Shown here: piece after piece, positions 1-6,890 of the stretch
Numbering within the stretch: position 1 is the first letter of the stretch
How the letters are laid out: each line of letters starts with the position of its first letter
Notes under the pieces: generated by a model
What the model was told of the DNA's origin: nothing
What the model saw: the letters and a program-made list of their open reading frames with translations, nothing else
Database searches by the model: none
Position numbers and translations under genes: made by a program
From: Thiomonas intermedia
GTDB lineage: Bacteria > Pseudomonadota > Gammaproteobacteria > Burkholderiales > Burkholderiaceae_C
NCBI RefSeq assembly: GCF_002028405.1
Contig: NZ_CP020046.1
Coordinates: 3,162,001 to 3,226,000, forward strand
DNA length: 64,000 nt
Direction: 5' to 3'

Positions 1-1
1 G

Positions 2-307
2 GCGCGCGAAGCCTACGAAGCCGTGGTGCGTTTCGTGGCCGAGCGCGGCAAGGCCGACCCGAACGCCGCCTTTGCCGCCAGCGTGCCTTACCTCATGCTG
101 GCCGGCAATCTGATGGTCGGATGGCAAATGGGACAGAGCTGGCTGGCGACGGCCGAACTGCCGGCCGACGATGCCGGCTTCGCCAGCGCCAAGCGCGCGA
201 CCGCGGCTTTCTATTGCAGCCACATCCTGCCGCGTTGCGGTGCCCTGCGCGATGCCGCGCTGAGCGGTGCCGAAAGCGTGATGGCTCTGCCAGTGGAGGC
301 CTTCTGA
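2..307 (+). CDS. acyl-CoA dehydrogenase, C-terminal fragment (5' end outside window)
   Basis: The reading frame is open from the first bases of the window and stops at 305-307, so only about the last 100 residues are visible. The sequence looks like the helical C-terminal extension of long-form acyl-CoA dehydrogenases (the acetyl-CoA dehydrogenase-like C-terminal domain), with stretches such as PYLMLAGNLMVGWQMGQ and a closing segment FYCSHILPR. The FAD-binding core and the catalytic base would lie upstream, so substrate preference cannot be judged. A nitronate monooxygenase gene starts 2 bases after the stop and its ribosome site lies within this gene, so the two are probably co-transcribed. 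The family call is an inference from the C-terminal domain only. Confidence 0.72.
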   Translation, partial: AREAYEAVVRFVAERGKADPNAAFAASVPYLMLAGNLMVGWQMGQSWLATAELPADDAGFASAKRATAAFYCSHILPRCGALRDAALSGAESVMALPVEAF

Positions 308-308
308 G

Positions 309-1268
309 ATGGCACTGCCCGCAATCCTGTCCAAGCTGCGGCTGCCGGTCATCGGTTCGCCGTTGTTCATCATCTCCAACCCCAAACTGGTCATCGCCCA
401 GTGCACCGCGGGCGTCGTGGGCAGCTTTCCGGCGCTGAATGCGCGGCCAGCGTCGCAGCTCGACGAATGGCTGGCGGAAATCACCGAGGCATTGGCCGCG
501 TGGAATACGGCCCATCCCGATCAACCGGCGGCGCCCTTTGCAGTGAACCAGATCGTCCATCGCAGCAACGACCGGTTGGAGCAGGACATGGTGCTCTGCG
601 CCAAATACAAGGTGCCCATCGTCATCACCTCGCTCGGCGCCCGGCCTGAGGTGAATCAGGGCGTGCACGGCTGGGGCGGCATCGTGCTCCACGACGTAAT
701 CAACCAGACCTTTGCCCACAAAGCGGTGGAGAAGGGCGCGGACGGCCTGATTCTTGTCGCCGCGGGGGCGGGGGGCCATGCCGGCACGCAGTCGCCCTTC
801 GCGCTGGTGCAGGAGACGCGGCAGTGGTTCGACGGCCCCCTCGTGCTGTCGGGCGCCATCGCCCGTGGTGATTCGGTGTTGGCCGCGCAGGCCATGGGCG
901 CCGATCTGGCCTATATCGGCAGTGCCTTCATTGCCACTGAGGAAGCGCGGGCCGTGGCGGCTTACAAGGACATGATCGTCTCCAGCCATGCGCAGGACAT
1001 CGTCTATTCCAGCCTCTTCACCGGCGTGCATGGCAACTATCTGCGCGGCTCCATTGCCGCATCGGGCATGGACCCCGATCATTTGCCGGAAGGTGATCCG
1101 ACCAAGATGGATTTCGCCGCAGCCATCGGCGGCGCCAAGGCCTGGAAAGACATCTGGGGCTGCGGTCAAGGCATCGGCGCGGTGACCCAGGTGCAGTCGG
1201 CAGCCGAAATGGTGAAACGATGGCAGCAGGAGTACCAGACGGCCAGAGCGCGTCTGTGCGGCGCCTGA
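309..1268 (+). CDS. nitronate monooxygenase (2-nitropropane dioxygenase family)
   Basis: A 319-residue protein of the NMO family, FMN enzymes with a TIM-barrel fold that oxidise alkyl nitronates to carbonyl compounds and nitrite. The family signature GAGGHAGT is at residues 153-160 and is followed by SPFALV; a phosphate-binding GSAFIAT segment follows near residue 204. The length is normal for the family. The ATG at 309 is preceded by GGAGG at 294-298, inside the end of the acyl-CoA dehydrogenase gene, which suggests coupled expression. Pairing with an acyl-CoA dehydrogenase is common in proteobacteria and may reflect fatty acid or nitroalkane metabolism. The true substrate is unknown. Confidence 0.88.
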   Translation: MALPAILSKLRLPVIGSPLFIISNPKLVIAQCTAGVVGSFPALNARPASQLDEWLAEITEALAAWNTAHPDQPAAPFAVNQIVHRSNDRLEQDMVLCAKYKVPIVITSLGARPEVNQGVHGWGGIVLHDVINQTFAHKAVEKGADGLILVAAGAGGHAGTQSPFALVQETRQWFDGPLVLSGAIARGDSVLAAQAMGADLAYIGSAFIATEEARAVAAYKDMIVSSHAQDIVYSSLFTGVHGNYLRGSIAASGMDPDHLPEGDPTKMDFAAAIGGAKAWKDIWGCGQGIGAVTQVQSAAEMVKRWQQEYQTARARLCGA

Positions 1269-1325
1269 GGCTTCGAAGCGTCGCCTATAGTGAATAGGTC
1301 AGCCACGACAGACCGGAGGCGAGCC

Positions 1326-1688
1326 ATGCGTGCGCATCACCCTATTTCATCCCAGGCGATTGCCGACCGTCCTCCTGACCCTGAACGACTTGCCCGGGCC
1401 AAGACCTTTGCCGAGTTCTACCCGCTGTATCTGGCCGAGCACCGCCAGCCGCGCAATCGCAAACTGCATTTCATCGGCTCGACCCTGGCGCTGATCTGTC
1501 TGTTTTTTCTGCTGTTCACGGGCGATCTCTGGTGGTTTCCCGCAGCCTTGGTCTGCGGTTATGCCTTCGCCTGGGTGGGGCATTTTTTCGTCGAACGCAA
1601 CCGGCCGGCCACCTTCAAACGTCCGCTGTTCAGCCTGATGGGGGACTGGGTGATGTGGTGGCAGACGCTGACGCGGAGAATCAAGTAG
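1326..1688 (+). CDS. DUF962 (Mpo1-like) membrane protein
   Basis: A 120-residue protein with the DUF962/Mpo1-like pattern: an N-terminal FAEFYPLYLAEH segment, then RKLHFIGSTLAL, a hydrophobic pair (about residues 51-85), and a GHFFVERNRPATF motif followed by LFSLMGDWVMW. The yeast homologue Mpo1 is an iron-dependent dioxygenase of 2-hydroxy fatty acids in phytosphingosine breakdown; the conserved histidines seen here (LHFIGS, GHFF) fit that family, but the bacterial role is not established. The ATG at 1326 has GGAGG at 1315-1319. An in-frame GTG at 1290 lacks such a site and was not chosen. It probably sits at the end of the preceding operon. Confidence 0.8.
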   Translation: MRAHHPISSQAIADRPPDPERLARAKTFAEFYPLYLAEHRQPRNRKLHFIGSTLALICLFFLLFTGDLWWFPAALVCGYAFAWVGHFFVERNRPATFKRPLFSLMGDWVMWWQTLTRRIK

Positions 1689-1715
1689 GCGGGACACGGC
1701 CGCCCGCACGGCAGA

Positions 1716-2540
1716 TCAAACAGCCACCTTGCGCCATCGGGCTTCTCCCACGTCTGCAGCCTTTTGTGGCGGCAAGGTGTCAGACCATTCCGGCAGGCTG
1801 GACAAGGCCACCTGCATGGCCTCGCCGATCAGCATGACGCAGGGGGAACCCACTTGTTCGTCGTGTATCGCGCGGCAGAGCGTGCCCAGCCGCGTGGCGA
1901 TGCGACGCTCCTGTGGGCTGCTCGCACCCTGGACCAGCAGTACCGGCGTGCCGGCTGAAAGGCCGCCTTCCAACAAGCCGGATTCGAGGGTCGAGGCTTC
2001 GGCCACTCCCATGTAAATCACCAGCGTCAGACCGGACTGGGCCAGCGCCTCCCAATTGGGCGGACTGCCGCCAGGTTGACGATGACCCGTCACCAGGGCC
2101 ACGCCCGGCGCATGGCGCCGATGGGTGAGCGACACGCCGACGGCCGCAGCCGCGGCCACACCGGCGGTGATACCCGGAACGATCTCGACGTGCACGTTGG
2201 CAGCACGCAGCGCCGCGATTTCCTCGCCGGCTCGGCCGAATACCAGCGGATCGCCGCCTTTGAGGCGCACGACGCGCTCGCCGCGCAGCGCCTCGCTCAC
2301 CATCAGGCGTTCGATGAACGCTTGTGGCGTGCTTGCGCAGCCGCCGCGCTTGCCTACGGGGATGACGCGGCAGTCGACGCCGAGGTGCGCCAGACAGCCG
2401 GGGTTCGCCAGGTCATCGACCAGCGCCACCGTGGCTTGCTGCAGCACACGCACCGCCTTGAGGGTGAGCAGTTCCGGATCGCCCGGGCCAGCGCCGACGA
2501 GATGAACCATGGGCAGCAGGGCTTCAGAAGACTTGTGCAT
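1716..2540 (-). CDS. cobA: uroporphyrinogen-III C-methyltransferase (SUMT)
   Basis: A 274-residue SAM-dependent methyltransferase that converts uroporphyrinogen III to precorrin-2, the first committed step to siroheme. Family motifs are clear: VGAGPGDPELLTLKA near residues 15-29 and GGDPLVFGRAGEE at about 95-107, followed by VEIVPGITA. The single-domain length shows CobA alone, without the CysG oxidase/chelatase part. It is the last gene of the minus-strand nitrate operon and overlaps ybiB by 17 bases. NirB needs siroheme, so the position makes sense. A second possible start, MVHLVGAG, is at 2510. Dehydrogenation and iron insertion must come from other genes; the CbiX-like protein at 13480-13872 is a candidate chelatase. 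Confidence 0.93.
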   Translation of the reverse strand: MHKSSEALLPMVHLVGAGPGDPELLTLKAVRVLQQATVALVDDLANPGCLAHLGVDCRVIPVGKRGGCASTPQAFIERLMVSEALRGERVVRLKGGDPLVFGRAGEEIAALRAANVHVEIVPGITAGVAAAAAVGVSLTHRRHAPGVALVTGHRQPGGSPPNWEALAQSGLTLVIYMGVAEASTLESGLLEGGLSAGTPVLLVQGASSPQERRIATRLGTLCRAIHDEQVGSPCVMLIGEAMQVALSSLPEWSDTLPPQKAADVGEARWRKVAV

Positions 2541-3597
2541 GGCGAGTGGGAGCGGGCAGGTCGAAAAGGGTGGGTCGCGCAGCGAGCGCAGAGGAACTGG
2601 CCGTCGCCGTCGTCTGGGTGATGGCTTCGCACAGGGCGCGAATGTGGGCGACTTGCCGTCCCAGGGTTTCCGGTGGGGGCAGATAGCCGTCGAGCACCGC
2701 ATGGTTCCATTCGGCGCAGGCGTGCAGGTCGAGGCCGTCGGGTAAGTGCGAAGGCGGCGTGATCGCCGCGCCAGCGGACCAGGTCTGCACCGTGCCGTCG
2801 GCATGCAGGCCAAGGCGCTCGGTATCACGGTGGGGATGGGCCACGGCCTCGCCCTCGCAGCCGCGCAGCAGCAGCGCGGGTTGGAGTAGCGCCTGCAGCA
2901 CTTGCTGCATCAATTGGGCATATTCCGGGTGTGTGTAGGCGGTGACCAGCAGGCTGGGCGACTGCAGCGGGTTGAGCATCTTGACCACCGAATGCCCACC
3001 GTTGCGCACACCCAGCACCTGGCGCCATTGCAGCAGGCGGTCGAGTGCCGGGCTGAGTGCGGACAGCGGTAGCAACACTGGCTCGTTCTGTTCTAGCCAA
3101 TGTTCGGCCTGCTCGGTGCTGGTGGCGATGTGCAGGCCCAGCGCACGCCACAGCGCTGCCGTGGGCAGGCGTCCGGGCTCCTGGGTGGCCGCGTCGATCA
3201 CCAGGACGGGCATGCCCTGTTCGCTGAGCAAGGTGGCGAGCAAGGGCAACTGGTTGGGCAGTCGGCGCGCGCCGTTGGCGCTGGGGATGACCACGACCGG
3301 GCGGCGGGTTTTCACCTTCATCGGCGGCAGGCTGTCGCGGACGGCGCGGGTGAAGCCTTCGAGCTCATCAGCGCTTTCACCCTTCATCCGCAGGGCCAGT
3401 AGCAGGCCGCCGATCTGGGCGTCGGAGAGTTCGCGCCGCAGTAGCCAGCCCATCAAGGTGCGCGCCTGCTCCAGATTGATGCTGCGGCTGCCCGCCGCGC
3501 CGCGGCCCAGCGTGCGCAGCAGCGAGACGGCCTCTGGGTTGAACCGGCCCGGCCCTGTTTGCAGGACAACGGGATGTTGGATGGCTGCGTGAAACAT
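2524..3597 (-). CDS. ybiB: YbiB family protein (anthranilate phosphoribosyltransferase fold, nucleic-acid binding)
   Basis: A 357-residue protein of the TrpD2/YbiB family. These proteins keep the anthranilate phosphoribosyltransferase fold (glycosyl transferase family 3) but E. coli YbiB binds nucleic acids rather than acting in tryptophan synthesis. Visible features are the N-terminal helical domain with LRRELSDAQIGGLLLALRMKGES (shown here in part), an RRPVVVIPSANGARRLPNQ loop, and VLGVRNGGHSVVKMLNP. The glycine-rich PRPP loop of true TrpD is not obvious. It lies between nasA and cobA in the nitrate operon, a linkage seen in several Burkholderiales. Its role in nitrate assimilation is not known. 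Confidence 0.82.
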   Translation of the reverse strand: MFHAAIQHPVVLQTGPGRFNPEAVSLLRTLGRGAAGSRSINLEQARTLMGWLLRRELSDAQIGGLLLALRMKGESADELEGFTRAVRDSLPPMKVKTRRPVVVIPSANGARRLPNQLPLLATLLSEQGMPVLVIDAATQEPGRLPTAALWRALGLHIATSTEQAEHWLEQNEPVLLPLSALSPALDRLLQWRQVLGVRNGGHSVVKMLNPLQSPSLLVTAYTHPEYAQLMQQVLQALLQPALLLRGCEGEAVAHPHRDTERLGLHADGTVQTWSAGAAITPPSHLPDGLDLHACAEWNHAVLDGYLPPPETLGRQVAHIRALCEAITQTTATASSSALAARPTLFDLPAPTRHAQVF

Positions 3598-3630
3598 GAT
3601 GGATGCTCCTTGGCATCAGTGACGCAAGAA

Positions 3631-6486
3631 TCAGGCTGGAACCTGTGCGCGCTCACGCACGATGCGGCGCAACTCCGGCAGGCAGGAGCCGCAGTTGGTG
3701 CCGCACTTGAGTTGCTTCTGGAGAGAGACGAGTTGGGCGTCGGCGTCGCCTTCCAGGGTGGACATCAGGGCATCGATCTGGCTTTGCGAGACATCGAAGC
3801 AGTTGCATACCTGGTGGCCGGGGCTGGGCAGATTGGATGGCGGCGTGGTGGAGGGCAGCAGCAACCAGCGGCCGTAGGGCTTGGCGCTGGTCTCGCTTTG
3901 CAGCAGTTCGCGCAACCAGCCTTGCGCTACCACGCTGTCGGCAGGGCCGGCGAGCAGCGCGGCGCCGATTTGTTCGCCGTGCAGCCGCACGGCGCGGCGC
4001 ACGCTGCGTCCGGGGTCGGCGTAATGCAGCGCGGCGTCGCCCTGCACGCCGAAGTGCGCCTCAATGTGTGTCAGCAGCGCGGCGTCGGGCGCGCCGCGCG
4101 CCGCGGCGCGCAGCAGCAGACCGGTACGCTCGCGGCCGAAGGGCACGCAGGCGACGAAGGGCAGGGTGGCGAGTTCCTGCATCAGCGTGGCGCGCAGGGC
4201 CTGGGCACTGGCCTCGTGCATCCAGCCGAAGGCGGCGAGGTGCCAGGACAGGTTGGCGGCTTCCACACGCACCGCGCTGTGCTTGAGTTCGGGCTGGAAG
4301 GAGTAGGGGTCGATGACCGGCTGGGTGAGGCCGTTGACGCCCAGCCGCGGCACGCCCTCGGCGTTCCGCCCGGCGAGGTATTCGGCGCCCCAGTGCATGG
4401 CGATGAAGGCCTGGCCGGGGCGTACGGTATTGGTGGCGCGAGCGGGCAGCACCAGGTCGCCACGGCGCGAGGCCACGCGAAGTAGTTCGCCATCGCTCAG
4501 GCCGCGTCGCGCGAGTTCGCTGGGGTGCAGGTCGATGCAGGGTTCGGGGGCGTGGCTGAACAGCCGCGGTACCGAGCCGGTGCGGCTCATGCCGTGCCAT
4601 TGGTCGCGCAGGCGGCCGGTGGTTAGAGCGATGGGGTAACGCGCATCGCAGGGCTCGGCCACCGGCTTGAAGGGCTGGGCGAAGAATTTGGCGCGGCAGT
4701 CGGCGGTGGGGAAAACGCAGTCTTCGTACAACCGGAGGCGGCCATTGCTTTCCCCTTCGGGGTAGGGCCATTGCTGCGGGCCGTCGCGCTCAAGCGTGGC
4801 CCAGCTCAGGCCGGTGATGTCGAGGTCGCGGCCGCGGGTGCTTTCGCGGTGCTCGTTCCACACCGCTTCGGGCGTGAGGTAGGGAAACAGTGTGAGCTGG
4901 CCGTTCAACCGATCAGGCAGCAGGGTTTCGAGGCGGTGGGCGAAGTCCACGGCGATGGCCCAGTCGTCGCGTGCTTCGCCGGGGGCGGCGGTAGCGGCGC
5001 GCACACGGCTGATGCGGCGCTCGGAGTTGGTCACCGTGCCGCACTTTTCGCCCCAGGTGGTGGCAGGCAGCAGCACGTCGGCATAGGGCACGGTGGCCGC
5101 GGTGGTGTAGGCCTCCTGCACCACGACGAACTCGGTGTGTTCCAGCGCGCGGCGGATCAGCGCCTGGTCGGGCAGCGACTGCGCCGGGTTGGTGCAGGCG
5201 ATCCACAGCGCCTTGACCTCGCCGTCGGCCGCGGCCTGGAACATCTCGACGGCGGTCTTGCCGCGCACCGCAGGCACGTCGGCTACGCCCCAGAGTTTGG
5301 CGACTTCGTCGCGGTGCGTCGGGTTGGCGAGGTCGCGGTGGGCGGACAGCAGATTGGCCATGCCGCCGACTTCGCGTCCGCCCATGGCGTTGGGCTGGCC
5401 GGTGAGCGAGAACGGCCCGGCGCCGGGCTTGCCGATCTGGCCGCAGGCCAGATGCAGGTTGATCAGCCCGGCGTTTTTCGCCGTGCCGCTGCTGGACTGG
5501 TTCAGGCCCTGGCAGTACATCGACAGCGTGGCTTGGCGCGTGTCCACCGTGGCCCTCGGCGCGCCGAGCGCGAACCAGCGCGCGGCGGTGACGATGTCCT
5601 GCGCCTGCAGGCCGCAGAGGTTGGCGGCTACCGCCGGGCTCATGTCGCGCACCAGCTCGCGCAACATGGCGTAGCCCGTTGTGTGGGCAGCGATGTAGCC
5701 GGGGTCGATCAGGTTTTCCCAGATCATCACGTGCAGCATGGCGTGAAACAGCGCCACGTCGGTCCCGGGCAGGAGTTGCAGGTGCAGGTCGGCGAGTTCG
5801 GCGGTTTCGGTGCGGCGCGGGTCGATGACCACGATGCGCAGGTCCGGCCGTTTGGCCTTGGCTTTTTCGATGCGGCGGAAGGCGATGGGGTGCGACCACG
5901 CGGCGTTGCTGCCGACGAGGAACAGGCTGGCGGCGGAGTCTATGTCGTCGTAGCTGCAGGGCGGAGAGTCGGCGCCCAGCGTGACCTTGTAGCCGGCCAC
6001 CGCGCTGCTCATGCAGACGCGCGAGTTGGTGTCGACATTGTTGGTGCCGATCAGACCCTTGGCCAGTTTGTTGAAGACGTAGTAGTCCTCGGTCAGCAAC
6101 TGACCTGAGATATAGAAGCCGACACTGTCGGGGCCGTGTTCGGCGATGATCGCGGCGAAGCGCTGTGCGGCGTGATCCAACGCCTGATCCCAGCGCACGG
6201 GCTGGCGCGATGCATCGCGCTGCGTGCGCAGCTCGGGGCGCAGCGCGCGCACTTGCGGCAGCAGTTCCGGCTTCGCGCTCCAGTGCAGTGCCCCACCCTT
6301 GGTGCAGAGCTTGCCGTAGTTGGCCGGATGGTCGGGGTCGCCGCGCACACCGGCGATGCGGCCGCCCTGGCTCTGGATGATGACCCCGCAGCCCACGCCG
6401 CAATAAGGGCAGGTCGATCGGGTTTCGCGCACCGCGCCCTCGGGCACGATGGCGATGGATTCCGCGGGCAGGTCGGCGGCGCTCAT
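3631..6486 (-). CDS. nasA: assimilatory nitrate reductase, molybdenum catalytic subunit
   Basis: A 951-residue cytoplasmic molybdopterin oxidoreductase that reduces nitrate to nitrite. The N-terminal [4Fe-4S] ligands are Cys26, Cys29 and Cys33 (in TCPYCGVGCG) and Cys61 (KLCTKGG). The bis-MGD binding domains follow, with typical stretches SRVCMSSAVAGYK and GREVGGMANLL, and a molydopterin dinucleotide-binding domain near residues 600-730. The last about 60 residues form a BFD-type [2Fe-2S] domain (VCNCFDV near 893, then CGTNCGSC at 928-935), which is usual for long assimilatory enzymes. The ATG shares one base with the nirD stop (TGATG), so translation is probably coupled. There is no Tat signal, in line with an assimilatory, not periplasmic, enzyme. 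Confidence 0.96.
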   Translation of the reverse strand: MSAADLPAESIAIVPEGAVRETRSTCPYCGVGCGVIIQSQGGRIAGVRGDPDHPANYGKLCTKGGALHWSAKPELLPQVRALRPELRTQRDASRQPVRWDQALDHAAQRFAAIIAEHGPDSVGFYISGQLLTEDYYVFNKLAKGLIGTNNVDTNSRVCMSSAVAGYKVTLGADSPPCSYDDIDSAASLFLVGSNAAWSHPIAFRRIEKAKAKRPDLRIVVIDPRRTETAELADLHLQLLPGTDVALFHAMLHVMIWENLIDPGYIAAHTTGYAMLRELVRDMSPAVAANLCGLQAQDIVTAARWFALGAPRATVDTRQATLSMYCQGLNQSSSGTAKNAGLINLHLACGQIGKPGAGPFSLTGQPNAMGGREVGGMANLLSAHRDLANPTHRDEVAKLWGVADVPAVRGKTAVEMFQAAADGEVKALWIACTNPAQSLPDQALIRRALEHTEFVVVQEAYTTAATVPYADVLLPATTWGEKCGTVTNSERRISRVRAATAAPGEARDDWAIAVDFAHRLETLLPDRLNGQLTLFPYLTPEAVWNEHRESTRGRDLDITGLSWATLERDGPQQWPYPEGESNGRLRLYEDCVFPTADCRAKFFAQPFKPVAEPCDARYPIALTTGRLRDQWHGMSRTGSVPRLFSHAPEPCIDLHPSELARRGLSDGELLRVASRRGDLVLPARATNTVRPGQAFIAMHWGAEYLAGRNAEGVPRLGVNGLTQPVIDPYSFQPELKHSAVRVEAANLSWHLAAFGWMHEASAQALRATLMQELATLPFVACVPFGRERTGLLLRAAARGAPDAALLTHIEAHFGVQGDAALHYADPGRSVRRAVRLHGEQIGAALLAGPADSVVAQGWLRELLQSETSAKPYGRWLLLPSTTPPSNLPSPGHQVCNCFDVSQSQIDALMSTLEGDADAQLVSLQKQLKCGTNCGSCLPELRRIVRERAQVPA

Positions 6487-6890
6487 CACGCGGCGTCCGA
6501 GCAGGCTGCACCATCGCAGCTTGCGGTCTTCAGCGCGGCAATCGGCGCCAGCAACTGGTCGCTGCGCAGATACACCTGGCCGTCTTCTAGCTTCACGGCG
6601 AAGGCTGGAGTGCAGCCCTCGTCGGGCGCCTGGGCGTGGCCGTCATGAAGGCGGATGGTCCAGTTGTGCAGCGGGCAGGCCACTGATTCGCCAAACACGA
6701 TGCCCTGGCTCAGCGGCCCGCCTTTGTGCGGGCAGCGGTCGAGCAGGGCGTAGATGCGATCGGACTCGGCGCGGAACAGCGCAATGTCCGCGCCGTCCGT
6801 GCGGCGCACGCGGCGTGCGCCCAGCGAGGGGATGTCGGCCACGGCGCACACCGCGGTCCAGATGAACTCTGTATTGCGGGGTGCGTTCAT
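6486..6890 (-). CDS. nirD: nitrite reductase (NADH) small subunit, Rieske-type
   Basis: A 134-residue NirD subunit that partners NirB in the six-electron reduction of nitrite to ammonium. The Rieske fold is visible. Both ligand pairs are present: C-x-H in RCPHKGGPLSQG and C-x2-H in ACPLHNWTIRL, so this copy could hold a [2Fe-2S] cluster; some NirD proteins have lost these ligands. The start was set at the ATG at 6890, which overlaps the nirB stop as ATGA; the longer open frame upstream reads through nirB and has no support. A C-terminal tail with two cysteines (SCDGAACSDAA) is unusual but short. Confidence 0.93.
   Translation of the reverse strand: MNAPRNTEFIWTAVCAVADIPSLGARRVRRTDGADIALFRAESDRIYALLDRCPHKGGPLSQGIVFGESVACPLHNWTIRLHDGHAQAPDEGCTPAFAVKLEDGQVYLRSDQLLAPIAALKTASCDGAACSDAA

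Noticed and set aside
1270-1325. Promoter with TATAGT before the DUF962 gene
   Set aside because: TATAGT is present at about 1286, but no matching -35 was found and the gene may be read from upstream.
4771-6108. A 445-residue open frame opposite nasA
   Set aside because: It overlaps the strongly supported nasA gene and has no recognisable motifs; it is explained by codon bias.
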